From Oscarella lobularis (lineage: Eukaryota; Porifera; Homoscleromorpha; Homosclerophorida; Oscarellidae), in the NCBI RefSeq assembly GCF_947507565.1, contig NC_089179.1, positions 2,559,747 through 2,623,746 on the forward strand: a stretch of DNA of 64,000 nt. The letters are read 5' to 3'. This document shows, in pieces, positions 31,500 to 42,877 of this stretch (positions are counted from its first letter, which is position 1; every line of letters begins with the position of its first letter). The notes under the pieces are model-generated. The model made no database searches and was not told the DNA's origin. It saw only the letters and a list, made by a program, of their open reading frames with translations. Made by a program: the position numbers and the translations under genes.

Positions 31500-31612
31500 T
31501 TCCATTCTCAGTACGGGTCACTTCTTAGTACGGGTCACTTCTTAGTACGGGTCACTTCTTAGTACGGGTCACTTCTTAGTACGGGTCACTTCTTACGTCG
31601 TAGTACGGGTCT
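31500..31612. repeat. 17-bp tandem repeat
   Basis: Five to six nearly exact copies of AGTACGGGTCACTTCTT, the last with a small insertion. Confidence 0.85.
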
Positions 31613-32182
31613 CTCCAATCTGCCTCGTGCTGTCTCGAACGATGAACACAGGATGAAAAAGAGAGGCCAGCGCCTTCCTGAATCCTGATGGAAAAATTCC
31701 TGGAAGGTCGTCGGAATCGTCCAAGGCGACCCCTGAAGAACCAAAAGGTCCTTTTCCTGATTTCTTGAAACCCTGTATTTTTACAATCTATTTATCTCAG
31801 ATAGAAAACTCTTGCTACAACTGTTCTTGGGGCAAAAGAAAAAGGAGCGTCTCCCTTCTGCAAAACGTTTGAAAATGTGTCCGCCGTCGTTCGCAAAACC
31901 GAGAGGCGATTGTGTCAATGTAAGAAAAACAGAAAAAAACGACCTTTTAGGAGGAATATGGGCTATTACGTACATATTTTATAATATATGTATTTCCACC
32001 TGTATTATTCGCTTGACCTGAAATATTTTCCCTTTGTGGTAGATTAATTGAAGTGGGTACAATGAAGTGGGTACAATGATATACTCACTGGGAAAAGGAA
32101 AGGGGGTGCGCCGTCCTTCTAGAAGAAGGAACAGTCGCTTGCAGAATACTAACAGCGAAGCGATCATCTTTATACGAAGATG
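31613..32182. other. No gene seen
   Basis: Short open frames on both strands without recognisable content, between the tandem repeat and the PHD finger. Confidence 0.35.
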
Positions 32183-32667
32183 TTATTTTCGTCGAGGTTG
32201 TCTGCATTCCGGAAAAAAACAAACTTTTGCTCTAGGAACTGATTTCAAGTGCAAGCAGTCGAGGTGAAACCATTCGTGAGTGCAGGAACGATTGTCACAA
32301 GCAATCATGGTGCCTTCACTTTGGGACTCTGGTTTCTGACAATGGCACAATAGCTTTTCCGTTGGCTGTGCCACAGTTCCCTCTCCATTGCTGCTTCTTC
32401 ATCAGCTACCAACGGTTTCTCCACTCTGGAAAAGAATTTTCCAAGCATTTCAGGCAGAATGGCGTTGGTAAAAAATTGCTTAGCGCCGGATGCAGCGGAG
32501 AGCCAGAAAACTTCATCCGCGTAGATTCTTTCCGTGTGCAAATCGTTTTCTGTTTATAAAATGAAATCGAAATATGGACGCTTGCAGCAAAAAAATTGGC
32601 ATTGCACCTGCTGCAGAGAATTTATAGGAAGGAATGAATGAATGAGTTCTTAGAGAAAAAACTGATA
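32183..32667 (-). pseudogene. SWIM-YqaJ-PHD gene, C-terminal part (PHD finger)
   Basis: Minus strand, left of the Ty3/gypsy insertion. It resumes with YYQ at the insertion edge; after an intron ending CTCTGCAG come VQCQFFCCKRPYFDFIL, a TAA, then TENDLHTERIYADEVFW and FFTNAILPEMLGKFF, the last helices of the YqaJ-family domain. A one-base shift later leads into a PHD finger: LLCHCQKPESQSEGTMIACD, CTHEWFHLDCLHLK, ending near CFFPECRQPRRK. The Cys4-His-Cys3 pattern and the WFH motif are typical of PHD fingers reading histone H3 tails. Continues the gene at 38365-39874. Confidence 0.65.
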
Positions 32668-32671
32668 GTAG

Positions 32672-32855
32672 TGTAACGGATCGTACTCTCTTCGGACATC
32701 AGACGGTGAGGCGATGAGGAGAGGGTATCTTTAGCGATGTTCACTAGAGTAGCACCAATGGGGAAATCTGTATTCTCAGCATTATACTCCGGCATATATA
32801 TCCACCGGTCACATGACTATCAGGTAATATCAACGACTCTCTGAAAACCGTTAAA
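32672..32855 (-). repeat. 3' LTR of the Ty3/gypsy element
   Basis: 184 bp, near-identical to 38177-38360. Contains a TATATAT core within CCGG half-sites, a likely TATA box. Confidence 0.85.
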
Positions 32856-32986
32856 AACTCCCCTTTCTTAGGGTGGCATGTCCCCATGCCACGACAAACC
32901 TCTAACAAGGATCAAACTACAAAGAACAAAGCGAACAACTCAAGAAAAGTCCAACATCAAAGGAGAAGAACGAAAGCACATCAATC

Positions 32987-34018
32987 TTAGTCATAATCAT
33001 GGAATCGAGCAGGCCTACGGCTAACCCGACCAGACCTGGACGAAGGCAAGGCCTCAGGGACCCCTTCCGGCTCACCTTGAACCGAATCTTCATCATCCTC
33101 TGGTTCAGCCTCTGCAATTTCTTCACTCGCCCGCTGATCTTCAACTCTTTCGTGGAACGGGATCATCCGTTGCACGTGTACAATCGTTTCAATATTCTTC
33201 TCCACGCGACGAATACGATAATTCACAGGGGAGACCTTTTCCAAGACACGGTGAGGTCCTTGATAGTGATAGGTCAGCTTCAGAGACAAATGTTGTCGTC
33301 GCACCTTGGAGTGCAGCAGCACCAAAGATCCAATCTCAAATTCCACTGGATAGTGCGTTCTATCATATTTCTCCTTTCTGCGTTGATCTGCCTTATCCTG
33401 GTGTTCATTGGCAATGCGATAGGCTTCATTTATCTTTTCCGTCAACAGCAATCCATAGCGTCGAGCGTCAACTATCAACTCAGATCGCCCGCCTGCAAGA
33501 ACGTCGGTTGGCATCACTGGATCTCTTCCATGGACGAGATAGAATGGCGTATTTCCAATCGCTTCAACAACGCTAGTGCGATAGGCAAAGGCAATAGCTT
33601 CCAAGTATTCGTCCCAGTCGGACAAATGCTCATTAGAACAGGTAGTCAGAGCAGCAGCAATGTAGCGATTCTGTCTTTCCACTTGTCCATTCGTCTGCGG
33701 ATGATACGCACTTGTGAAGATCTTCTTAATACCCAGTCTCTCGGCCATTCGCCTAAATAATCCAGACGTGAACTGAGTGCCTCGATCAGACAGCAATTGA
33801 ACAGGGCATCCATGACGTAGGATCACCCTATCGACGACGACATCAGCAACGGTGTTGGTCGTTATGTCAGGAACAGCAGCCAATTTAACCCAACGGGAGA
33901 ATCGATCAACGATGACAACTATATGTTTGTTGCCACTCGTAGTCCTCGTCAGCGGCCCCAGGAGATCGACTCCTACAACTTCGAAAGGGCGCGTGGCACT
34001 GAACAAGGCGCGTGGCAA
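32987..34018 (-). pseudogene. Ty3/gypsy integrase core and C-terminal domain
   Basis: Catalytic core with the D,D(35)E pattern: first Asp in EVVGVDLLGPL, second in LLSDRGTQF, Glu in HPQTNGQVERQNRY. C-terminal chromodomain-less tail with YQGPHRVLEKVSPVNYRI and an acidic end (EAEPEDDEDS). It is out of frame with the upstream pol because of a 19-bp direct duplication (GCGCGTGGCA-TGAACAAG) at about 33985-34025. In life it would insert the element cDNA into the host chromosome. Confidence 0.8.
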
Positions 34019-36221
34019 TGAACAACTGCATTTCTCCGGATCTCTTGGGCTGAGGTGGCTTTCGGCTTTGACAGGCTATGCAAGTTCGCACGAAGTCCTT
34101 GATGTCGACCCCCATGCCTTTCCAGTAGAATTGGCTTCGCATTTTCTCATATGTCTTGTTGTAGCCAAGATGTCCGGACATAGGCAAGTCATGTAAAGCT
34201 CTCATGACTTCTCGGCGGCCAGCAGGCGGCAAGAACGGAACCTTTAGCGTAGAACCGTTCCTCACTGCCTGATGCATTAGAAGTCCGGTTCCAGGATCGA
34301 CGTAGATATATCCAGTATCGCGCAGTACTTCTTTGACTTCAGTCGGTGCTTCTCGGGGCTGTGGTCGCTTCAAATACTCCATGACCTCGGCGTAGAGAGG
34401 ATCTTGTTCTTGCATCTTTCGCAGTTCTTCACGGTCAGGGATGTCGACTCTCGGTCCTCTGATCAACAGCAGATCCTTCTGTTTGCCTGTCGCCTCAACA
34501 GTTGCAGCAGCAGTCGGCAAACGGCTAAGCGCGTCGGCGTTGGCATTGGCTTTTCCCGGTCGGTGCCGAATCTCAAAGTCGAACGCTTGTAGTCGCAGGA
34601 CCCATCGAGCAAGGCGGCCCTTAAGTTGATTTTTGCCCAACAGCCAGCGTAAATTGGCATGATCGGTCTCGATAATGAAAGGTCGTCCTTCCAAATACTT
34701 TGCATAAGTCTCGCATCCCCAGACGACGGCAATCAGTTCTTTTTCCCTTGTGTCGTATTTTCGCTCCAAGTCGCTTAGTTGACGACTTGCGTATCCCAGG
34801 ACGCATTCGAGTGCTTCGGCGTCTCTCTGCGATAGTACAGCAGCTATTGCTAGGTCAGAAGCGTCCGTCTGCAGGACAAAATCTTTGTCCCAATCCGGAT
34901 GAGTCAGCGGCGGAGCTTCAGTGAGAGCCAGCTTGAGAGCCTCGAACGCCCTCTGTTGTTCGCCACCCCACACGTAAGGCGTTGCATCTCTCAATAGTTT
35001 AGAAAGAGGTTCAGCACGATCGGCGTAAGCTTTCACGAAACGTCGGTAATAGGATGTCAGTCCCAAAAAAGATCTTAATGCGGACTTTGTGGCAGGCGGC
35101 AGTATTTCTCGCACAGCACGCACTTTCTCAGGATCAACCCGAATTCCAGCGGGTGTTACGACGTAGCCCAGATACCTCAGAGATTGTTGAGCGATGGCGC
35201 ACTTCGTTGGCTTTAATTTCAAGTTGTGTTCGCGGATGCGTTGCAGCACGGCTTGAAGGTCTTTGAGATGATCTTCGAACGTCCGAGAGAAGACCAGGAC
35301 GTCGTCGATGTAGACGAGACAGGTGTGCCACTTCAGCCCGGCCAGTACTGTATCCATGGCTCTCTGGAACGTACTTGGCGCGTTGCATAGTCCGAACGGC
35401 ATGACTACAAATTCATAGAGTCCCACAGGACTGATTATTGCGGTTTTCTCGACGTCTTTTAGTTCAACTCCAACTTGCCAAAACCCGTGAGCAAGGTCGA
35501 GGCACGAGAAGTAGAGGTTTCCTGTCAGCGCGTCCAGGCTATCGTCAATTCGTGGTAGCGGATAGCGATCCTTCTCTGTCACTTTATTCAGTCCAATATA
35601 ATTTCCGCAAAATCGTTTGTCCGTCGTTCCTTTCTTGTCCGTTAGAACAATTGGACTAGCCCACGCTGAACGTGACTCCCGAATGATGCCGTTTTCGAGC
35701 ATCGTTGCAATCTGTCGCTCTACCACGTCTCCATCCTCTGGTGTTAGTCGGTAGGGTGCTTGATTAATCGGACGTGCGTCGCCTGTATCGATGCGATGTT
35801 TGACAGTTGGATGACGTCCCAAGTCGTGTGCTCCTTGAGAAAAGACATCAGCAAAGCTGTCGATTAGCGCCTCCAAGGTTTCGCGTTGTTGCGCCGTCAG
35901 TTCCTTTGAGATGCGAACCCGTGAGCTTGGTTTCCAGGATAAAGTTTCGCCGGTTTCAAGATCGACGATGGTTGGAGTAGCCTGTAGAATTCGTGTTGTT
36001 GCATAAGTGTGGTTAGGAGCGGTGACAGCGCACACTCGTCCGATGACATCTTCAATACTCAGCAGTCCTGCGTCAGATTTTCCTAATCCGTCGCCATTGA
36101 GAAATAATCCGCATAGACGTAATCGCACTTTCTTTCCTGGTGCTAACGTAAGCACCACACTGCCATGTTCATAGTCAAGCACGACCTTGAAATGGCGTAG
36201 GAAATCGTCGCCCAGTAACAC
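33906..36221 (-). pseudogene. Ty3/gypsy reverse transcriptase, RNase H and integrase zinc region
   Basis: 771 residues. End of the protease domain (VLLGDDFLRHF), RT palm (DLAHGFWQV, VVMPFGLCNAPSTF, catalytic YIDDVLVFS), thumb, RNase H (QTDASDLAIAAVLSQRD, ETDHANLRWLL) and the integrase HHCC zinc region (GHLGYNKTYEKMRSQFYWKG, CIACQSRK). Preceded by an in-frame TAA at about 36255, separating it from gag-protease. Synthesises and processes the cDNA in related active elements. Confidence 0.85.
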
Positions 36222-36257
36222 GGTCGGTTGGAAGTCCTTGACGACTTCAAAGGTGTA

Positions 36258-37441
36258 TTAAAAGTCAAAGTCCCCGAGCGCTAGCTGCAAGGAAAGGCTA
36301 CCCAACACAGCAAGAGCACCTCCGTCAGCTGCAGTCAGATTCCTATGGTTTGCGGGAGCCATCGACGAGAGTTTTCCCGTTCGTCCCACAAAGAGGTCTG
36401 ATATAATTGAGGCAACCGATCCCGTATCGAGGATGCACGTGACGGCTTCAATTCCCTCGATCGTCAGTTCGCAGAACGGCAATCTTTTTTCCGCTGTGCC
36501 ACAGGGACCTCGGACCACGTTTACAGTCCTTCCGGTCGAAGGTCCGTGCTCTTGTGGCGTTGATCGTGTAAATTCTTGCGGTTGCCCACTTGTCACTCCG
36601 GAATTCCGTCTCATGTCCGCTTTTCTCTTGAAACGTTCGAACATGCGATGTCCTGGCTTCTTGCAGTAGTAACAGCTTTCTCCAAAGTTAGTCTTTCCTC
36701 TGCCAAATCCGGTTTGAGCCATCGGTTTCTCGGCTGCTTGGGTGTGATTTTTCTGTTGTTCCAAGAGTAGTTGTATTGTCTTCTGGTTACTTGCGATCAT
36801 CTCTGCATTTCGGCCTACTAGATCTTTCAGTTCTTTTACCAAGGGGTCATCATCCCTAGCTGGCTTCTTTGCGGGTGGTTCGCCGGTGTCCTCAGTTGGC
36901 CTTTCGGAGGTGACATCGTAAACACCTGCCGAAGATCTGGGACGCATCTTCCTCCTCCAAACCCTTTCTGCTAGTTCAGCCTTTTCATATGCTGCGGCCA
37001 GTGTTTTCGGCGTACCGCGCTCCACGTCTTCTTGGAATTCAGTGCGGAGCCATCGACGTAATAGAGGACTAAAGCCCGTGGCGGATAGCGGTCCTCTTGA
37101 ACGTTTTGAAGCTTCGCAAGCAGGTCACGAAACTTCGAGTTGTATTCGGATATGGTTTCTTGAGATCCCTGTCTTATAGTGTTCAATTTTCTGGTATAAT
37201 AATCGATGGGATCACTGGGTCCAAACTCACGGCGTATGAACTCTTCAAACTGAGCCCATGTAATCGGGTTATTCGGGCGATTCATCTTGAAAGACTGGTA
37301 CTCTGTTCGAGCTCGACCCGACTGCGCGACGACAGCTCGTTGTACTCTGCGCCGTTCGGCGCTTTTATATCTGACTTTGCTGACGATTGACCTCAACTCG
37401 TCACGAGAACGCCCCATAACGCCTTCGCTCGCAAACCCCAA
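36258..37441 (-). pseudogene. Ty3/gypsy gag and protease
   Basis: Two overlapping frames (37441-36971 and 37025-36258) with a shift near 37075. Gag capsid region: ITWAQFEEFIRREFG, YYTRKLNTIRQGSQETI. A zinc knuckle reads CYYCKKPGHRMFER, where the fourth ligand Cys is replaced by Arg. The protease active site is ILDTGSVASII. The frame then meets TAA at 36255. Confidence 0.75.
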
Positions 37442-38176
37442 AACACATAAACCTCGCGGGAACGCCTCGCGCCAAGACGAAGCATTCTCGTGAAAGCCGT
37501 CTCGGTTTCACGGAAATATGCAATCGTTCACAGGAGAGAACAAAGCTCCCCACGGAAACATCCAAGCACCGCGATCAATTTCGAACCGCAAGACGCAAGG
37601 GGTAGACATTCTTTGGGCGTCTCGTCTAATCGTGATCTCCTCGCGCCTTCCCACCGCCGTCTTCTCATTCCGATCCACCCCATTCCCAGGGTCAGATCAC
37701 GTCCAAACCCAAACAAAACAAATGGTAAGACACGTCGAGGACGACGCCTCAACAACCAAGCAAGTCACATCCGCGATTAGGGCCCCGACATATCGGCTAC
37801 ACTAAGTTCCCACCGATACGCCCACCAGTTACGCCCAACGAAACAATCAACGACCTCAGCCATTCTGTCAATCGGAATCGGTTCCTCGTATACGCGCCCA
37901 TACACTCGCTACGCGTATATCTACCTCGGCCTCTCGAGGCAGCGACTTCTCGCTGCCACTCGCTGCGACGTGGGGCTGGTTCTATTACCGAGTAATCAAC
38001 ACTCGAACACAACTTCCGGCTTCTCGCCCGACGCCGACATAGGAGTCGGCCGGCAGCCGCGGTGCAACGAGCTGGCCAAACCCGTTTACCGACTAACCAG
38101 TCTCCCTCATCCCGAGCCTAACTCGCGTTTTCTTCTCGCTTGTTGTTTCGTACCTTATCCGGATTCTCCACCAAAT
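37442..38176 (-). other. Ty3/gypsy 5' leader
   Basis: About 735 bases between the first gag Met and the 5' LTR. No supported coding frame; begins with the primer-binding site. Confidence 0.5.
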
Positions 38177-38360
38177 TGTAACGGATCGTACTCTCTTCGG
38201 ACATCAGACGGTGAGGCGATGAGGAGAGGGTATCTTTAGCGATGTTCACTAGAGTAGCACCAATGGGGAAATCTGTATTCTCAGCATTATACTCCGGCAT
38301 ATATATCCACCGGTCACATGACTATCAGGTAATATCAACGACTCTCTGAAAACCGTTACA
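38177..38360 (-). repeat. 5' LTR of the Ty3/gypsy element
   Basis: 184 bp, starts TGTAACGG and ends CCGTTACA; followed by target copy GTAG. Confidence 0.85.
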
Positions 38361-38364
38361 GTAG

Positions 38365-39874
38365 TACTAAGCATGACATTTTCTAAGGTGTAGTCTTCCA
38401 TGATCATCTTGTGTCAGACAAAACGGACTTGATGCCGTCATTTCAACTAGTGTCTATCTCTCTCGCAATAGGGCACAGAAATAAACAAGTATTATTGAAA
38501 AACATTTCTTAGAAAATGATCAACTAACTTTTACTTCCAATACACCATCACCACAGCACTGGCAAGAAGCAAAACCATCGGGTGAGGCACCAATGAAAGG
38601 GTAATCTTCGCTATAATGACAAAGCCGCTTGCGCTGACCTTCAGATCAATGTGCAAATCTTTTCTTTTCTTTGAGAAGCACTCAATGGCTTCCTTTTCTC
38701 GTGACTGCGTCCCCATCTTGTTGCAGACGTTTCAAACCGGTGCAACTCTTGGTGGCAAATCGACATCACAAGGGAGACAGATAGACTTACGGGATCTGTG
38801 TGACAGACGGCTTTCAATTTTGATTCTGTTACTCGGCCGGCTCTCATGCGATTCCACAGTCTTGATTTGTACTGATTCTGCGTTTGCGTTTCCACAACAC
38901 GAATGTTATTTTTTGTCACATTCACGTCAGTTTGTATAGCTAGAGAAAGTAGCTGACCGTAGTCCTTTTTCAAATTCATCAGTGGCTCTGGAAAATTCTC
39001 TTGCATCGCTTGGGAAAAGTATGATTCATGGTAATCACGAGAGACCGCCAGCACAGCAGATTTTACTTAAGATCCTGCCAGAGCTGCCAAAAATGCATTC
39101 TGTGCTTCGACCGACGGGCGTTTGAGCAACTGCTGGGTCTGCTGCTGGTGTAGGCGGAGGAGGAGGAGGCTGCGGGGGCCGATCGATAGCACGTATATTT
39201 TCATGAGCCGCTTTGAATCCCTTTTGTCCTGTAAAATTAATGTCTGTTACGGGAGTATAAGGAACGTCCTTGACATAGGTTGGCTGCACCCAGTAAGCTC
39301 TTCTGTTGGTCACAGTCATTAATTCCCGCTGCCTTACTCCTGCCTCAATAGCCAAGAGAACAGAAGCGACGTGACTGCACGTCTCCCCAAGGCCGGCTAC
39401 GCAATTGCAATGCGCAGCCAAAATTTTACCCTTTTTCCGCTAGAATCCACCTTTGTAGCGGTTTATCATTCATTTTCTGCGAGTGCATGACCTGAATGCA
39501 TCACAATATATTACTCATAATTTTCAAAAATTTGCAAACCTCTGCTGTTACAATTCGCAGGCGATTTTCTGCGACAGGCGTGACAGCCAAAGATCCGACA
39601 CATCCGGCGAGAAAGCGCTGGTAACGCTCGAGATTTCGGTAGTTCAGGAGCGCGTCACCGGTGTAGGGGCTCGGAGAAACAATTAAATACATTCCCACCT
39701 GAATATGCGTGATCGCCCGCCACTCTTCGATGTTGTCCACCCACGCACGTAATGGTATTTGAGAGGGGTCGACACCTCCTGCAAGTTGCACCTTTTCTTC
39801 GCGTATGGACAAGGACTGTCTGCGCTTGTCAACAGAGATCGGTAATCGGGCAGAACAGCAGAGTTTCGGGCCAT
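38365..39874 (-). pseudogene. SWIM-YqaJ-PHD gene, N-terminal and nuclease part
   Basis: Minus strand. ATG near 39874; then VDPSQIPLRAWVDNIEEWRA and SPYTGDALLNYRNLERYQRF; a 52-bp intron (GTTTGC..TTCAG); MHSQKMNDKPLQRWILAEK; SWIM zinc site CNCVAGLGETCSHV; a Pro-rich linker; a PPQPPPPPPTP run; then the YqaJ domain (KSRLWNRMRAGRVTESKLKA, VCHTDP, TSATRWGRSHEK, FIGASPDGFASCQCC, GVLEVK) and LTQDDHGRLHLRKCHA. The active site of this PD-(D/E)XK family fits G(A/T)SPDG and E.K. Single-base shifts lie near 39440, 39070 and 38710, plus a TAG at the insertion edge. Inference: nuclease of an unclassified mobile family, reading chromatin through the PHD finger. Confidence 0.65.
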
Positions 39875-40816
39875 TTTACGTGTCGTGAAGTCCCGGTTGT
39901 CCTCCAGTAGGAGTGGTAAGCACTAATTAGGGAGTGGCTTGAAAGTGTCTATTGAACAAGTGGAACAAGGGAAACTAGTGGAAGCAGAATTAAAACACTA
40001 GATACAATTCATTCGAAGGTACTCAACTCCAAATTTGAAAAACACTCAGACACCAACGAGACCGTCCAAGCAAAACCTTTGCCTATAATAAAAAAATTAA
40101 AAAACTAACACAATCCGTAAACCTTACCCCAAAGGAAAGGAAAATATCAAATAAATTTACCCCTACTCTAATACCAAACCTTCACCCGCACACCAAACAG
40201 AAAAAATAAATAAACAATAATCCAATAAAAATAATCCTAACCCAAAACCAAACCCTCACCTTTACACACCACAAATAAGAAAAATCAACAAAAAATAATC
40301 CTGACCCAAAACCAAACCCTCAACACCGAACAAATCAATAGAACCAAAAAACTCGCCTAAATCAAGGCAAAACAATGCTAAGAAATATTTCCGCATGAAA
40401 AACACACAATCCTCGTAACGCACTTTATAGCTATGAAACAAAACTCGACAAAAAATGAAAACAACGAACTTCTCTCACAAAACGATGCAAAAGAACCCGT
40501 CAAGATACCCATAGGAAACAATAACTCACAAAGTCAACACATTAATAAATCACAAAGTCAACACATTAATAAATCACAAAGTCAACAACTCACAAACTAA
40601 ATACATCAATAACTCACACAGTTAATGACACAAAGTCGACAAAGTTAACAACTCACAAACTTAACTCATCAATAGCTCATAAAGTCAACAGCTAACAAAC
40701 TCAGCACATCAATAACTCACACAATCAACGACTCGCAAAATCAACACATCAATTTCTCACACAAAGTCATCTATGCTAACGACAAAACACTGAATACCCC
40801 ACAGCGTAAAAAGAAA
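39875..40816. other. A/C-rich, G-poor stretch with tandem motif, no gene seen
   Basis: From about 40070 to 40790 the plus strand is strongly A and C rich with very few G. The part 40500-40770 is a degenerate 20-30-bp tandem of CACAAAGTCAACACATTAATAA. No coding frame. Confidence 0.6.
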
Positions 40817-41460
40817 ATGAGCATGCTGTTGTTGAAACATAGAGCAGCACGACGTCAATCATTGCGGCCTAAAAGAGCTATAAAGCGATCAGTGCAGGAT
40901 AAGTGTTGTTGTCGACTCGCACTTGTGAGGTCGACAATGGTCGAACACCAAAAGAGCATTGAAGAGCAATATCATGAGGGATCCCTACGACGACTATTTT
41001 GGAACCAACAAATGAAAGCCAGCAGTATTGGTAGTAAGACGGGAATGAGATTGTATCCGCTAATGATAAGGTGGGCTCTTAATTTGAAGATGATGTCGAC
41101 GTCAGCGTATCATGCTATGCGTACCTCTGGCTGCCTTGAGTTACCTTCGGAAAGAACTCTCCGAGACTATACTCACTTTTTCCAGCAAAAAGAAGGATTT
41201 CAAACAGAACTTAACGATATGCTGTTCCGGGAAGCACGGCTGGACAAATCGTCAGAAGATCATTCGCTAAGCAGAAATGTTATAGTTTTTGATGAGATAT
41301 CTGAGCATACGAGAATACCTTGTTTACAGGAAGCACGACCAGAGAGTTGTAAGATTTGTGAACGTCCGAGACGAAAGGGAGCTGACTCGATCGATAAGTC
41401 GCACTGTTTTTCGCTGAGGAAATTGCGGGACTCGCTGCGATTTCGAAGGAGCACTGACAA
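40817..41460 (+). pseudogene. P-element/THAP9-like transposase fragment
   Basis: RLFWNQQMKASSIGSKTGMR, YPLMIRWALNLKMMSTSAYH, LELPSERTLRDYTHFF and VIVFDEIS correspond to the region of P-element-type transposases before and at the first catalytic Asp. The match then continues in a second frame (about 41323-41400) with LVYRKHDQRVVRFVNV, so a shift lies near 41320. The THAP DNA-binding domain is absent here; a lone THAP exon is at 53.5 kb. Fragment, inactive. Confidence 0.65.
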
Positions 41461-41724
41461 GCCGGATAGGAGCTAGCGCGGCGTGCCGACGAATTCCATC
41501 GTTCGTCGACGAACAGATTGGGAGGACGGAGTGAATTGGCAACCGACGTTTCTGCGTAGCGACGAGTGACGTAGGGGGGGCCGCTCTGCGGTAGTAGGAG
41601 AGCCGGTGGCGCCATGAACGCGCGGGGTTCTTTGTAGAAGCAGAGTGGTTCGTTTGGAATTTCTTCGCTCATTCTTCGTTGGTCCGGGAACTTTCCGGGA
41701 ACTTGACCATGGTGTAACTACTAC

Positions 41725-42048
41725 TTTACTTGAGTTTTGAGGCAATTGCAAGTGCCATCGCTCGTTCACTTACGTTTTGTAACTAATTGCAAGTGCCGCC
41801 GTACGTTTACTTAAGTTTTGAGCTAATTGCAAGTGTACGTTTTGTAGCGTATTTCAAGTGCTCCGTGCGTTAACTTTAATTTTAGCCAATTGCAAGTGCC
41901 GTCGCTCGTTCACTTAAATTTTGTAGCTAATTGCCAGTGCCGCCGCACGTTTACTTAAGTTTTCAGGCAATTGCAAGTGCCGTCGCTTGTCGCACGTTTA
42001 CTTAAGTTTGAGACAATTGTAAGTGCTGTCACTCGTTTATTTACGTCT
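41725..42048. repeat. About 46-bp minisatellite (unit S)
   Basis: Six to seven degenerate units of TTGAGCCAATTGCAAGTGCC followed by GTCGCTCGTTTACTTAAGTT. Single units recur at 53265-53297 and 54615-54664. Confidence 0.75.
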
Positions 42049-42650
42049 TTTGACGACGCCGTTTCTTTGGGAGACGACGGCGTTTTTTGACGATGCCGTC
42101 TCTTTGGGAGACGACTTGTGACGATGCCGTCTCTTTGGGAGACGACGCCGTCTCTTTGGGAGACGACAGGGTCTTTTGACGACGCCGCCTCTTTGGGGGA
42201 CGTCGACGTCTTTTGACGATGCCGTCTCTTTGGAACGACGACGTCTTGTAACAATGACGTCTCATTGGAAGACGACGGCGTGTTGTGGCGATGCCGTTTC
42301 TTTGGGAGACGACGACGTTTTTTGACGATGCCATCTCTTTGGGAGACGACGCTGTCTTTTGACGATGCCGTCTCTTTGGGAGACGACGGCGTCTCTGGGA
42401 GACGACGTCTTGTGGCGAAAACGTCTGTTTGGGACACGACGGCGTTTTTTGACGATGCCGTCTCATTGGGAGACGACGATGTCTTCTGACGGCTCCGTCT
42501 CTTTGGGAGACGACTACGTCTTTTGACGACGCAGGCTCTTTAGAGACGACGATGTTTTTTGACGATGCCGTCTCTTTGGGAGACGACGGCGTCTTTTGAC
42601 GACGCCGTCTCTTTGGGAGACGACGACGTCTTTTGACGATGCCTTGTCTA
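42049..42650. repeat. About 40-bp minisatellite with hairpin-forming unit
   Basis: Roughly 15 units of GACGATGCCGTCTCTTTGGG then AGACGACGGCGTCTTTT. GTCTC/GAGAC and GCCGTC/GACGGC can pair within a unit. Open frames on the minus strand come from the repeat. Confidence 0.8.
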
Positions 42651-42877
42651 GAAAAGTGAGAACAATAAGCGCGCTAAGAAGCAGAAGAATCAAATTGACG
42701 AATCTTACTTATTGACTGCTGATACCAAAACCACTGAAGAGACTCCGGTGGCATCTTCCCCTTGCTCTTCTCCGACTGGTGCCTCGCGGTCTGAATACGT
42801 GGGTACATTCCAAGTCGCTGGGCAATTCTTCTCTTTCAGACGATGGCGAAAATCACAAAACCAATCATCTGTATATT
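42651..42877 (+). CDS. Orphan open frame without start, unknown
   Basis: About 74 codons without stop: KRAKKQKNQIDESYLL, TTEETPVASSPCSSPTGASR, YVGTFQVAGQFFSF, ending TGA. Basic start, Ser/Thr-rich middle. It could be the tail of a nuclear protein of a mobile element; not recognised. Confidence 0.25.

Larger units (their letters stand above)
32672..38360 (-). mobile_element. Full-length Ty3/gypsy LTR retrotransposon
   Basis: The 5689-bp element lies on minus. It has 184-bp LTRs at both ends (TGTAACGG..CCGTTACA), a 4-bp target duplication GTAG (32668-32671 and 38361-38364), a primer-binding site just inside the 5' LTR reading TGGTGGAGAATCCGG on minus (about 38174-38160), and a purine tract before the 3' LTR (AAGAAAGGGGAG on minus). 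Order gag, protease, RT, RNase H, integrase is Ty3-like. LTR copies appear identical apart from the last two or three bases, implying recent insertion, yet the coding frame has at least four breaks. It sits in a coding exon of the SWIM-YqaJ-PHD gene. Confidence 0.9.

Noticed and set aside
31500-31612. CRISPR-like or regulatory array
   Set aside because: 17-bp units without spacers; plain tandem repeat.
36971-37390. Plus-strand open frames opposite gypsy gag and pol
   Set aside because: Antisense shadows with no domain content.
33906-37441. Intact retrotransposon polyprotein
   Set aside because: At least four breaks in the frame; annotated as disrupted instead.
42041-42466. Repetitive basic proteins on the minus strand
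   Set aside because: Direct translation of the 40-bp minisatellite.
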